The notes: generated by a model from the sequence alone, not told the origin. A stretch of 64,000 bases of DNA from Alphaproteobacteria bacterium UBA998 (GCA_002291925.1 DBAY01000069.1:1-64000); one strand, 5' to 3'. Shown: positions 1 to 8,597, numbered from the stretch's first letter. Numbers and translations are program-made.

Positions 1-340
1 TTTACAATCTCTGACAGCAGCTCCGTCCAGCCTTGCTTTTCAGCGGGCCCGTCCGAAGCGGGATTGGAGTAATAGCAAATCTCCGAAGAGAGTCAACACA
101 CTTTTTTGAGAAATTTTTAATTCGCGTTTGTGTGCCGCGCTGATGAGTAGAATATAGCCATTCCGCATCTTTTAATCAAGCCGTGGCACTTCATTTTTGA
201 GTGAAACAAGCGTAGAAAATCTTTCGCCCCCGCGCCGGTATCTTTATGTTCTCTTGATAAGCGTGACTCGAAATCTTCATTATCCTGAGAAACAAGCGCT
301 CCCTATACTTTCTCACCACAAAAATAAAAGGCAGGCCTGC

Positions 341-1714
341 ATGGACACGAATATGAATATCGGCGCATCCCATGCTTCCGAGGGCAAGCAGGGTCACCCC
401 AGCGTATCCATTGCGTGGAATCCCAGCCCGGACATGCGGGAGCGGCTGAGGGAAATCGATGCCGACGGGCATTCCCTCTTGCGCGATGATCAGCCGAAGA
501 ATCTGGAATTGAAGGATCCGAGCATCATCCGCAACCCGGAAGGGCGTGGTTATATCATCTATGCCTCGGTCGGCCGCAGCGACATTCAGAAATGGAATAT
601 CGGGCGGTTCGTGACCGTGGACCTCAGCCAGCCCTGGACGCTGGAACAACTGACCAACCTCAGTGGGCTGGAGAAGGTCAAGGACGGTGTGATTGTTGAT
701 ATGGACATTTTCCATGCAAAAGACCCGGAAGAACGCGAAGCCTACCGTAACAGCATCAAAGGAAAGCACTGGGTCGTCCTCAAGGAAACCTGCGCTCCAG
801 CCATGACGTGCGATGTCGTGGGCGGCCAGCCTCTCTATAAGATGTACGTCCAAACCGCCTGTTTTCATGAAAACGGCGTCATCATCGAAGCCACATCGCG
901 CGATGGCATTCATTTTCATGTGGAGCCGGAGCCCGTCGTCACGCCGAAGATGATGCTGAAGGAATCCGCCGATACGCCCGCCCAGCCCGGCACGCTGGCC
1001 GGGGTGTATGACATCAGCCATTCCACCATCACCTGGCAGGGCATACCGCATGAGTGCCTGACCTTCACCGGAACCACCGAAGTGGAAGGCGGCGCGGTAG
1101 GCGACATCTACTGCATGCTGCGCGAGCGCGGCAAGGAAGGCGCGCATTGGAGCACGCCCGTCAAGATATTGCAGCAGGAGCACGTCCCCTTCCATAACTC
1201 GCCGCTGCATAAAAAGCAGAACCATGATAACGGCCACGCGCACAGTGCGCATGTAAGCGACAGCCATTACGAATGGTGCATCGAGGGGACGCAGATCGTC
1301 GATCTGGGCGATAATCACTATTTGATGTCCGGCGTCTGCTTCCTCGACAAGCCGGAAGGCCGCAATGGCGAGCGCCAGCGTGTGTTTTTCGGGGCGTCAC
1401 GCTCGCCGCTGGGGCCTTTTGTGCCCCTCCACACCCCGTTGCAGCCCCTCAGCAGTAAAGGAGAGAACGGCCATCCCGATACGGTGATTGAGAATGGGAC
1501 GATGCATCTGGTCTATCAGGAGCGCAGCGGCGACGGAAAGCCCTGGCACCTTAGGCGCGCGGAATTTGATACGGCGCACCTCCGTGAGCTGGTTGAAGAA
1601 GCGATTAGTTTTTCCAGCGCAGTACCCGCACCGCATTGTATCAATCCGCATTATTACGGGCCGCAGCGGCGTGAACGGACAAGCCCACAAGCAGGCGCCG
1701 CACGCATGGCCTAG
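341..1714 (+). CDS. Beta-propeller glycosidase-like protein of unknown specificity
   Basis: The 457-residue product reads as a five-bladed beta-propeller of the kind found in glycoside hydrolase families 32, 43, 68 and 130. Supporting motifs are an early LKDPSIIRNPEGRGYIIYAS segment with a candidate acidic residue, IEGTQIVDLGDNHYLMSG in the middle, and GHPDTVIENGTMHLVYQE near the C-terminus. I could not assign a family or substrate. I prefer the ATG at 341 because an AG-rich stretch (AAAAGGCAGG) precedes it; the frame stays open upstream to a TTG at 197, but that extension looks non-coding. No signal peptide is visible from this start, so the protein is probably cytoplasmic. It stands alone ahead of the iron-transport genes. 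A His-rich stretch (HKKQNHDNGHAHSAH) in the second half is unusual. Confidence 0.6.
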   Translation: MDTNMNIGASHASEGKQGHPSVSIAWNPSPDMRERLREIDADGHSLLRDDQPKNLELKDPSIIRNPEGRGYIIYASVGRSDIQKWNIGRFVTVDLSQPWTLEQLTNLSGLEKVKDGVIVDMDIFHAKDPEEREAYRNSIKGKHWVVLKETCAPAMTCDVVGGQPLYKMYVQTACFHENGVIIEATSRDGIHFHVEPEPVVTPKMMLKESADTPAQPGTLAGVYDISHSTITWQGIPHECLTFTGTTEVEGGAVGDIYCMLRERGKEGAHWSTPVKILQQEHVPFHNSPLHKKQNHDNGHAHSAHVSDSHYEWCIEGTQIVDLGDNHYLMSGVCFLDKPEGRNGERQRVFFGASRSPLGPFVPLHTPLQPLSSKGENGHPDTVIENGTMHLVYQERSGDGKPWHLRRAEFDTAHLRELVEEAISFSSAVPAPHCINPHYYGPQRRERTSPQAGAARMA

Positions 1715-1751
1715 AATCGAGAATTGACCCACCCACAAAACCTGCTATGAG

Positions 1752-1768
1752 TTGCGAGTCATTTGCAA
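1752..1768. promoter_or_regulatory. Fur/Irr-like operator palindrome
   Basis: The 17-base sequence TTGCGAGTCATTTGCAA is an imperfect palindrome: 12 of 17 positions match its reverse complement, with perfect TTGC/GCAA ends. It resembles iron-responsive Fur-family boxes built from GCAAATGA-type half sites. It lies 23 bases before the ATG of the iron-type binding protein, so it would overlap or follow the promoter and suits iron repression. It also supports the start at 1792 over the upstream in-frame start at 1747. Binding is inferred only. Confidence 0.45.
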
Positions 1769-1791
1769 CTGCAGTATCCAGCAGGTATTTC

Positions 1792-2826
1792 ATGCGTCCC
1801 ATTTCCCTCTTCGCTACCCTTTATTTCATTCTCTATTCCCTTGCGATCGCTGCCTTCCCGGCCATGGCCGCCGAACCGGTGGTCAACATCTACTCTGACG
1901 CGCAGGAGCCGCTGGTGCGCCCCATCCTGAACGAGTTCACCAAGGACACCGGCATCAAGGTGAACATGGTGACCGCCGAGAAAGGCATGCTGCTCACCCG
2001 GCTGGAGCAGGAGGGCGACATGACGCCCGCCGATTTGATGCTGACCGTGGATGTCGGCAATCTCTGGCGCGCCAAGAGCAAGGGCCTTCTGCAATCGGTG
2101 CAGCCCGCCAACGCGAATGACCAGATTCCCGCGAACCTGCGCGACCCGGAAGGCTTCTGGTATGGCATGACCACCCGCGCCCGCGTGATTTTCTACAACA
2201 AGAACAAGGTGAAGCCGGAAGAGCTCTCCACCTATGAAGACCTGGCCGATCCCAAATGGAAAGGCGCGCTGCTCGTGCGCTCCTCGGACAATGTCTATAA
2301 CCAGTCCCTGCTCGCCTCCATCATCCTCGCCGATGGGCGTCAGAAAGCGCTGGAATGGGCCAAAGGGCTGGTCGCCAACTTCGCCCGCCCGCCGCAGGGG
2401 GCCGATGAGGACCAGCTGAAGGCGCTGGGCGCCGGGGAAGGCAAACTGGCCATCGCCAACAGCTATTATTACGGCAAGATGCTCAACTCCCCCAACGAGG
2501 AAGAGCGCACACTGCTCTCCAATGTCGGCATCTTCTTCCCCAACCAGCAGGGTCGCGGGGCGCATATCAACATCCGCGGCGCGGGCGTCACCAAGCACGC
2601 CCGCAACAAGGACAACGCCGTGAAGCTGCTGGAATATTTCCTCAGCGACAAGGGCCAGAGCTTCCTCGCTGAGAGCAATTATGAGTATCCGGTGAAGCAG
2701 GGCGTTGCCGTGCCCGCCACGCTGAAGGCGTGGGGCGAGTTCAAGGCTGATGCCGTGTCGCTCGAAGAGGTCGGCAAAACCGGGCCGGAAGCCGTGCGCG
2801 TGATGAACGAAGCCGGCTGGCGCTGA
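1792..2826 (+). CDS. fbpA: Iron(III) ABC transporter periplasmic binding protein (FbpA/FutA type)
   Basis: This 344-residue protein would capture ferric iron in the periplasm for an ABC importer. It starts with a signal peptide ending near AFPAMAAEP, followed by the mature start VVNIYSDAQEPLVRPIL that is typical of the FbpA family. The run of three tyrosines in AIANSYYYGKM (about residues 225-227) matches the paired iron-ligating tyrosines of this family. The start at 1792 gives a clean signal peptide and leaves the Fur-like palindrome upstream of the gene. The ATPase gene begins 8 bases after its stop, so the two are one transcript. No permease gene lies between or near them, which is unusual for this system. 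Confidence 0.85.
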   Translation: MRPISLFATLYFILYSLAIAAFPAMAAEPVVNIYSDAQEPLVRPILNEFTKDTGIKVNMVTAEKGMLLTRLEQEGDMTPADLMLTVDVGNLWRAKSKGLLQSVQPANANDQIPANLRDPEGFWYGMTTRARVIFYNKNKVKPEELSTYEDLADPKWKGALLVRSSDNVYNQSLLASIILADGRQKALEWAKGLVANFARPPQGADEDQLKALGAGEGKLAIANSYYYGKMLNSPNEEERTLLSNVGIFFPNQQGRGAHINIRGAGVTKHARNKDNAVKLLEYFLSDKGQSFLAESNYEYPVKQGVAVPATLKAWGEFKADAVSLEEVGKTGPEAVRVMNEAGWR

Positions 2827-2834
2827 TTGCCCGC

Positions 2835-3785
2835 ATGACGCTGGCGCTGCGCGACATCTCCCACGGCTACGGCACACGCCAGATTCTGCGCGCCGTCTCG
2901 TTTGAGGTGCAACCCGGCGAATTCGTCTGCCTCGCCGGGGAATCCGGCTGCGGCAAATCCACGCTGCTGCGGCTGATTGCCGGGCTGGAAGCGCTGCAAA
3001 ACGGCCGCATCGAGCGCGGTGGCGAAGCGCTCTCCACGCCGGAACACGCCCTGCCCCCGGAGAAACGCCGCATCGGGCTGGTGTTCCAGCATGCCTCGCT
3101 GTTTCCGCATCTGAACGTGCGCGACAATGTCTGCTTCGGCATGCGTCCCAAATCGCGCGAGAAGGCGCATGCGCTCTTGGAGCAGGTACGCTTCTCGGGC
3201 CGCGAAGAGGATTATCCACACACCCTCTCCGGCGGTGAGCAGCAGCGCGTGGCCTTGGCACGGGCTTTGGCGGCAGAACCGGAACTGCTCCTGCTCGACG
3301 AGCCCTTCGCCAGCCTTGACTATGACCTTCGCAAGCAGTTGCGCACCGACATTCACGCCCTGCTGAAAGCGCGCGGCATCCCGACATTGATGGTCACCCA
3401 CGATCCGCAGGAAGCGCTGCAACTGGCCGACCGCATCGTGCTGCTCGGGCCGCAGGGGACGGTGGAGCAGATCGGCACCCCGCGCGAGCTTTATCTCTCG
3501 CCGCAAACCGAATACGCCGCCCGCTTCTTCGGCACGGCGAATTACGTGCGGATGCAGGGCACCGCGCGGCTGGTGCGCCCGGAGCAGATTTCCCTCTCAC
3601 CGCAGGGCCGTCACCGCGCCGTGGTGAAACGCTGCCGTTTTTCCGGCAGTCATCAACTGGTGGAAATGGAATGGGAAGGCCAGGCCCTGCTCGCCAAGGA
3701 TTACGAGCTGCACCCCCTCACCGAGGGCGCTCCTGTGATGTTCAACTTCCGCTTTGAGCAAGGCGCGGAAGCACAGGTCGTTTAG
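2835..3785 (+). CDS. fbpC: ABC transporter ATP-binding protein, iron/FbpC type
   Basis: This 316-residue ATPase would power the ferric-iron importer served by the preceding binding protein. It has Walker A GESGCGKST at residues 35-43, the signature LSGGEQQRVALARAL, Walker B LLLLDEPFASLD and the switch histidine in LMVTHDPQEAL. After the nucleotide-binding domain comes a TOBE-like regulatory domain of about 80 residues (LVRPEQISLSPQG onward), as in FbpC and PotA ATPases. It is co-transcribed with the binding-protein gene. The membrane permease expected in such operons is absent, so the pair must use a permease encoded elsewhere or have lost it. Confidence 0.85.
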   Translation: MTLALRDISHGYGTRQILRAVSFEVQPGEFVCLAGESGCGKSTLLRLIAGLEALQNGRIERGGEALSTPEHALPPEKRRIGLVFQHASLFPHLNVRDNVCFGMRPKSREKAHALLEQVRFSGREEDYPHTLSGGEQQRVALARALAAEPELLLLDEPFASLDYDLRKQLRTDIHALLKARGIPTLMVTHDPQEALQLADRIVLLGPQGTVEQIGTPRELYLSPQTEYAARFFGTANYVRMQGTARLVRPEQISLSPQGRHRAVVKRCRFSGSHQLVEMEWEGQALLAKDYELHPLTEGAPVMFNFRFEQGAEAQVV

Positions 3786-3798
3786 GCCGTTTCGGATT

Positions 3799-3916
3799 TG
3801 TCATTCCAGCCCCGGCCTTCGCCGGGGTAAACTCCGGCTGGAATCTATTTTACCTGTCGCCCTGAACTCGTTTCAGGGCCTTTTTGTAAAAGATGCTGAA
3901 AGGAGTTCAGCATGAC
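3799..3916. repeat. Two intergenic palindromic repeats
   Basis: The gap between fbpC and pncC holds two elements. The first (3799-3844) begins GTCATTCCAG and contains a CCCCGGC/GCCGGGG hairpin. The second (3856-3916) pairs CCTGAACTCGTTTCAGGG with a downstream GATGCTGAA...TTCAGCATGAC segment. Close relatives of the second lie at 6705-6763 and 60050-60108. No coding potential is visible. Confidence 0.7.
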
Positions 3917-3980
3917 GATAAGGGGCGCTGGATTCACGGTCAGCGCTCGGCTGCGCCTCACTCGCCGGGAATGACATGCG

Positions 3981-4502
3981 TCAAACATTCTCCAGAAAAT
4001 CATCCAGCATCTGCAGCGCCGTGTGGACGCTGGCGTGGCGGATGTTGGTACGATCACCCTCAAAATGGCAGGCGCGGTGGCGCACCTGTTTCGTGTGGCT
4101 GCTGGCCACCGCAATATGCACGGTGCCGACCGGCTTCTCCTCACTACCTCCCCCCGGCCCTGCAATGCCCGTAACCGACACCGCCACGCAGGCCTTCGCC
4201 CCATTCGGCAGGACGGCGCGTTCAGCGGCAGCCTGCGCCATCTGACGCGCCACGGTTTCTGACACCGCGCCGGGGCCGCCGTGCGCAAAACATTCCGGCG
4301 CGACGCCGAGCATCTGCATCTTGGCCTCGTTGGAATAGGTGACGAAGCCTTGCACGAAAACGGAGGAAGAACCGGGCCACTCGGTCAGCGCCGCCGCAAT
4401 CAAGCCGCTGGTGCAAGACTCCGCCGTGGCAATCACCAGCTGTCGCTCGCGGTAGCCATCAAGCACCTTGTTGGCGAGGCGGGGGATTTTGGGAGGAAAC
4501 AT
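3981..4502 (-). CDS. pncC: Nicotinamide-nucleotide amidohydrolase (CinA C-terminal domain)
   Basis: This 173-residue protein is the stand-alone CinA C-terminal domain that deamidates nicotinamide mononucleotide to nicotinate mononucleotide in NAD salvage. The motifs TAESCTSGLIAAALT near residue 26 and VTGIAGPGGGSEEKPVGTV near residue 110 are diagnostic and carry the catalytic Ser and surrounding Gly-rich loop. Length agrees with single-domain members. It is encoded next to pgpA and ispDF in the same direction, an arrangement commonly seen in alphaproteobacteria. A large hairpin repeat separates it from pgpA. Confidence 0.88.
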   Translation of the reverse strand: MFPPKIPRLANKVLDGYRERQLVIATAESCTSGLIAAALTEWPGSSSVFVQGFVTYSNEAKMQMLGVAPECFAHGGPGAVSETVARQMAQAAAERAVLPNGAKACVAVSVTGIAGPGGGSEEKPVGTVHIAVASSHTKQVRHRACHFEGDRTNIRHASVHTALQMLDDFLENV

Positions 4503-4523
4503 GGCACGACACTCCTTTTTCCA

Positions 4524-4617
4524 TCATTCCGAACGTATGTGAGGAATCTTTATACAGGGATAGATGCTGTGTTCCCTGTATAAAGATTCCTCCTCGCGCT
4601 GCTCGTTCGGAATGACG
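4524..4617. repeat. Long hairpin repeat between pgpA and pncC
   Basis: The arms TCATTCCGAACG and CGTTCGGAATGA form the outer stem. A 19-base perfect inner stem (4542-4560 pairing with 4573-4591) closes on a 12-base loop. The ends follow the TCAT...ATGA pattern of the other intergenic elements in this window. Transcribed from pgpA toward pncC it would make a strong RNA hairpin. Confidence 0.75.
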
Positions 4618-4633
4618 CGAGAAGATATGAGAA

Positions 4634-5119
4634 TTACATGAAATAGTGCGCCACGTAAAAGAGCGCGATGGGATAGAGCCCCGCCAGCAGATCATCGAAC
4701 ATGACGCCGAAGCCGCCTTTCACCTTCGCATCGGCCAGCGAGATGGGCCACGGCTTCAGAATATCAAACATGCGGAACATCACGAAACTGCCCGCCAGCC
4801 AATGCAGTGGCAAGACCGGAAACTGCGGCGCGAACAGCAGGTGCCACAGGCCGATGAGTAGCAGGATGCCCGCCACTTCGTCGATCACGATTTCTCCCGG
4901 ATCATGCACCGCACCCGACTGGCGCATATAGGCCCCCGACGCCCACGTGCCGAGCAGCGTAATCACCGCCGCCCCGACTAGCACGCCGAAGCCCCCGGCA
5001 ACCAACCAAAGCCCATAGGCCAGCGGCAGCGCGGCGAGCGTGCCGAACGTCCCCGGCGCTTTCGGCGCCTTGCCGACGAGGAACCACGTGGCGAGGAGTG
5101 TGGGCAGGAAAAATCTCAT
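4634..5119 (-). CDS. pgpA: Phosphatidylglycerophosphatase A
   Basis: PgpA removes the phosphate from phosphatidylglycerophosphate to give phosphatidylglycerol at the inner membrane. The 161-residue product has the family signature GKAPKAPGTFGTLAALPL near the N-terminus and the acidic motif DPGEIVIDEVAG in the middle, plus about four hydrophobic segments. Length matches the family. It lies upstream of pncC and downstream of ispDF on the same strand, with repeat-filled gaps on both sides. Confidence 0.92.
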   Translation of the reverse strand: MRFFLPTLLATWFLVGKAPKAPGTFGTLAALPLAYGLWLVAGGFGVLVGAAVITLLGTWASGAYMRQSGAVHDPGEIVIDEVAGILLLIGLWHLLFAPQFPVLPLHWLAGSFVMFRMFDILKPWPISLADAKVKGGFGVMFDDLLAGLYPIALFYVAHYFM

Positions 5120-5437
5120 GGAAAAGTTCTAACGGCCTTCCCGTATATTGTCACTCCGCACTTGTTGCGGGGTCTCCTCGTGTGGCAGGTAGACCCCGCG
5201 TACCAAGTGCGGGGTGACATCTTTTCCACATTCTCCTACCCCCGCTCCTCATTCTGAGCTTGTCGAAGGATGCAGGCCCGTCACCGCGCCACACATCATG
5301 GTTCGACAGGCTCACCATGAGGGCGGGGGGCGTGGGACACAGGAGTTGCCATCATTGCGAGGAGCGCCAGCGACGCGGCAATCCAGAACCGCCCGCTGGA
5401 TTGCTTCGCTGAAGCTCGCAATGACGAGAATAAAACC
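5120..5437. repeat. Repeat-filled gap between ispDF and pgpA
   Basis: This 318-base gap holds three palindromic elements and no convincing gene. Element one (5150-5219) has CCGCACTTGTTGCGGGGTC and its inverted partner, ending GGGGTGACA. Element two (5248-5321) pairs CTGAGCTTGTCGAAGG with a GTTCGACAGGCTCA arm. Element three (5351-5425) runs from ATCATTGCGAGGAGCG to CTCGCAATGAC. Relatives of elements one and three occur in other gaps of the window. Confidence 0.75.
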
Positions 5438-6628
5438 TCACCCCGCAAACGCCACCGTCGCCACTGCCATCGCGGCGAGGCCTTCGCGGCGGCCGGTGAA
5501 GCCGAGGGTTTCGGTGGTGGTGGCTTTCACGTTCACGCGCTTTTCAGCCAATCCCAGTAAGGATGCGAGACGTGAACGCATGGCGTCGCGGTGAGGGCCG
5601 ATTTTCGGGGCTTCGCAGAGGATGGTGACATCCACATGCTGCACGCGGCCGCCTTCGCTTTGCACCTTCGCCAGCGCTTCCTTCAGGAAAATCTCGGAAT
5701 CGGCGCCCTTCCATTTCGCGTCGCTCGGCGGGAAATGCTGGCCGATATCGCCCGCCCCCGCCGCGCCGAGCAGCGCATCGGTCAGCGCATGCAGCACGGC
5801 GTCGGCGTCGGAGTGGCCCTCCAGCCGGTGCGAGTGGGGAATGCTCACCCCGCCCAGGCGCACCACGCGCGCGTCCTCCGGCGTGCCGTCAGGATGCGCC
5901 ACGAACTGATGCACATCGAAGCCCTGCCCCGTGACGATGACCATGTTTTCCTCCCTCTCGCGCTGCGCCCAGCGCCAGTCGTCCGGCGTGGTCAGCTTGC
6001 GGTTGCGCATCTCCCCTTCCACCACCGTCACATCGTGACCGGCGAGTTCCATCACCATCGCGTCATCGGTGGCGCCGGTGCCCGCGAAACGCTCATGCGC
6101 TTTCAGCAACGGCGCGAAGTGGAAGCCCTGCGGCGTCTGCACGGCGCGCATAGTAGAGCGGATGGGCGTGCCCGTCACATGCTGGCCGATGACCTCCTTC
6201 AGCGTATCCACCACGGGGATCACCGGGATGACGGCAGGCGAATGGCGCATGCCTTCCAGGACGCGGGAAATCAGCGATTCCGTAATGAATGGCCGCGCCG
6301 CGTCATGCACCAGCACGCGCTCGGGGGCATTTTCTGCGAGCGCCTTCAGGCCATGGAGCACCGATTCCTGCCGCGTCTTGCCGCCCATCACCGGCTCCGG
6401 CAGGCCGAGGCTTCCACAAGCGACGTCATAATCCGCGCGGTGGTCGGGATGGATGACCACCCGCACCTCGCCAATGCCCGGATGGGCCTGAAATGCGCGG
6501 ATGGCATGGCACAACACCGCCTGCCCGCCAAGGGGGCGATATTGCTTCGGCCCGCCCTCGCCCATCCGCTCACCCGATCCGGCGGCAACAATGAGCACGG
6601 CTGGCTTTTTTTCTGAATGGGCGTTCAA
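5438..6628 (-). CDS. ispDF: Bifunctional IspD/IspF isoprenoid enzyme
   Basis: This 396-residue fusion carries out two steps of the MEP isoprenoid pathway: cytidylyl transfer to methylerythritol phosphate (IspD) and cyclisation to the cyclodiphosphate (IspF). The IspD half (about residues 1-225) starts with the nucleotide-binding motif VLIVAAGSGERMGEGGPKQY. The IspF half (about 235-396) has the metal-binding GFDVHQF and LEGHSDADAVLHALTDALLG. Such fusions are typical of alphaproteobacteria. dxs, the first enzyme of the same pathway, is at 34.4 kb. The gene is divergent from dusB. Confidence 0.95.
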   Translation of the reverse strand: MNAHSEKKPAVLIVAAGSGERMGEGGPKQYRPLGGQAVLCHAIRAFQAHPGIGEVRVVIHPDHRADYDVACGSLGLPEPVMGGKTRQESVLHGLKALAENAPERVLVHDAARPFITESLISRVLEGMRHSPAVIPVIPVVDTLKEVIGQHVTGTPIRSTMRAVQTPQGFHFAPLLKAHERFAGTGATDDAMVMELAGHDVTVVEGEMRNRKLTTPDDWRWAQREREENMVIVTGQGFDVHQFVAHPDGTPEDARVVRLGGVSIPHSHRLEGHSDADAVLHALTDALLGAAGAGDIGQHFPPSDAKWKGADSEIFLKEALAKVQSEGGRVQHVDVTILCEAPKIGPHRDAMRSRLASLLGLAEKRVNVKATTTETLGFTGRREGLAAMAVATVAFAG

Positions 6629-6704
6629 AATACGCGCTCTTTCGTTGAGTTTTCAAGTGGAATCGGTTATGCAGCACAGGTTTTAACTCACAGCTAACAG
6701 CCCT

Positions 6705-6763
6705 GTCACCCTGAACTTGTTTCAGGGTCTATGAAAAGATGCTGAAACAAGTTCAGGGTGACA
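6705..6763. repeat. Palindromic repeat immediately upstream of dusB
   Basis: The element pairs CACCCTGAACTTGTTTCAGGG with a GATGCTGAAACAAGTTCAGGG arm and ends GTGAC, only 12 bases before the dusB ATG. It is the best-formed copy of the family also found at 3856-3916 and 60050-60108. Its position makes it part of the dusB leader RNA. Confidence 0.75.
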
Positions 6764-6775
6764 AAGGAAAAAACA

Positions 6776-7771
6776 ATGACTCAGCGCCCTGCCCTTCGCC
6801 CTATCCAGATCGGCCCCGTCACGGTGGCCGAGCCGGTGATTCTCGCCCCCATGACGGGCGTGTCGGATTACGCCTTCCGCCGTTTGGTGAAGCGGTATGG
6901 CGCGGGCATGGTGGTCTCGGAGATGATCGCCAGCAAAGCCGTCATCCTGCAGAACAAGAACGCGATGCGCATGACCAAGCAGGACAAGACGGAATACCCC
7001 ACCGCCGTGCAGCTTGCGGGCTGCGAGCCGGAAGTGATGGCCGAAGCGGCCCGCCTGAACGAGGACATGGGCGCCGACATCATCGACATCAATTTCGGCT
7101 GCCCGGTGAAGAAGGTCGTCAATTCCTACGCCGGCTCCGCCCTGATGCGCGACGAGCTGCTGGCGGGCCGCATTCTGGAAGCCACCGCCAAGGCCGTGAA
7201 AATTCCCGTCACGGTGAAGATGCGCATGGGCTGGGACTCCAACTCCCTCAACGCGGCCAAAATCGCCAAGATCGCCGAGGATGTGGGCATCAAGATGATC
7301 ACCATCCATGGCCGCACGCGCTGCCAGATGTACAAGGGCGAGGCCGATTGGGCTTTTATCCGCACCGTGAAAGACGCCGTGAACCTCCCCGTCATCGCCA
7401 ATGGCGACATCACCACGTTTGCGGACGTGGACAACGCCATGCACCTCTCCGGCGCCGATGGCGTGATGATCGGCCGCGGCACTTACGGGCGCCCATGGTT
7501 CCCGGCGCAGGTGATCCATTACCTGAAAACCGGCGAGAAGCGGCCTGACCCATCACTGCAGGAGCAGATGGATACGGTGCTCGGCCATTACGAGGACATG
7601 CTGGAGCTTTACGGCCTGCATGAAGGCGTCAAGGTCGCACGCAAACATATCGGCTGGTACGTCACCGGCATGCGCAACGCCGCCGAATTCCGCTTCGCCG
7701 TCAACCAGCTCACCGACGCTGAAGCCGTGAAGCAGAAGATTCGGGATTTCTATCAGGGTCAATTGAACTAG
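6776..7771 (+). CDS. dusB: tRNA-dihydrouridine synthase B (NifR3)
   Basis: DusB uses FMN and NADPH to reduce uridines in the tRNA D-loop. The 331-residue TIM-barrel protein shows the FMN/active-site motifs ILAPMTGVSDYAFR, INFGCPVKKVV with the catalytic cysteine, and IHGRTRCQMYKGEADW. The ATG at 6776 follows an AAAGG ribosome site; an in-frame GTG at 6758 lies inside the upstream repeat and is unlikely. In alphaproteobacteria dusB (nifR3) usually heads the ntrBC-ntrYX region. Here it is followed by an AT-rich orphan and ntrY, with no ntrBC. Confidence 0.93.
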   Translation: MTQRPALRPIQIGPVTVAEPVILAPMTGVSDYAFRRLVKRYGAGMVVSEMIASKAVILQNKNAMRMTKQDKTEYPTAVQLAGCEPEVMAEAARLNEDMGADIIDINFGCPVKKVVNSYAGSALMRDELLAGRILEATAKAVKIPVTVKMRMGWDSNSLNAAKIAKIAEDVGIKMITIHGRTRCQMYKGEADWAFIRTVKDAVNLPVIANGDITTFADVDNAMHLSGADGVMIGRGTYGRPWFPAQVIHYLKTGEKRPDPSLQEQMDTVLGHYEDMLELYGLHEGVKVARKHIGWYVTGMRNAAEFRFAVNQLTDAEAVKQKIRDFYQGQLN

Positions 7772-7830
7772 CCATACACCAACCACCAATTATTACTGCT
7801 CGTAACTGCCTAACACTGAGGTCAAAAGAT

Positions 7831-8588
7831 ATGTGGCGAAAATTACTGGGGAAAGAAGAAAAAGACACCACTCGTAAGATTACAGAAACACATGTACGTC
7901 CAATCTCACTTGAAAAAGATTACGAAAAAGATGTCATCACAGATGCCGAACATGGAATTTCAATTACGCGCTACCGAACATATCCTATGTGGCAAACAGC
8001 ACCTTACGGTATCCGGGAAATTCCTGTTTATGATATTTTTTCAATCCCGACAAGACCTCGCCCTGCGTGGCACTGTGTCTCGAACGGAGTGTAGATCCAG
8101 CGTCAGGTGCCGTTAAAAAAATTTCGCTGGGAGCGTATATTCGTCGTGAGGAATACAATGCAACGGCTAGATCCCAGATTAGAGAATTATATAAACGAAC
8201 TGGCGTATACGCCTGCCTTACTACTTTTGGAGTGTGTAATCCTGACATATTGAAAGACGCAGGCCACGTTCCCGGAACGATAGATAATGCCGGATACATC
8301 AGTAATTATTGCACTGATTATATTTTCAGCTCAGAAATATCATTAGGGTATTCAAGTTATACCGCAGACGAAGAAATGTTTCACTCAATGAAGCAGAATT
8401 TGAGTAACTTACTTTTATATAGTGATTTTATCAGCTCTATTGAAGCGAATCGCCTCGCACTATACGATGTACTCAAAGGATGTATGGCTGAAGATATTAT
8501 ACCTAATATTCAGGAAGTAGTGCAAAAAGCCAATGAGTGCTACCAATATCAACGTCAAAAACAACAGCAGGCACAGCGCTCGAGGTAA
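7831..8588 (+). pseudogene. AT-rich orphan gene with a one-base frameshift
   Basis: Two reading frames join into a protein of about 252 residues if one T is added to the six-T run at 8036-8041. The first part starts at 7831 after a GAGGT ribosome site (MWRKLLGKEEKDTTRK) and, unshifted, stops at 8094. The second part is open from before the T-run to 8588 (SLGAYIRREEYN, then a Gln-rich tail YQYQRQKQQQAQ). The gene is clearly AT-richer than its neighbours dusB and ntrY and sits between two genes that are normally close together, which suggests transfer. I do not recognise the family. The shift could be a true mutation, slippage on the T-run or a sequencing error. Confidence 0.6.
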
Positions 8589-8597
8589 TGCCATCAT

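Noticed and set aside
1..340. A gene in the first 340 bases
   Set aside because: No frame with a ribosome site and family-like sequence was found; the TTG-initiated extension of the first gene looks non-coding. The stretch is probably promoter and upstream intergenic DNA.
1759..3387. A 542-codon open frame on the minus strand opposite fbpA/fbpC
   Set aside because: High GC content leaves long open antisense frames; the opposite strand carries two clear ABC transporter genes.
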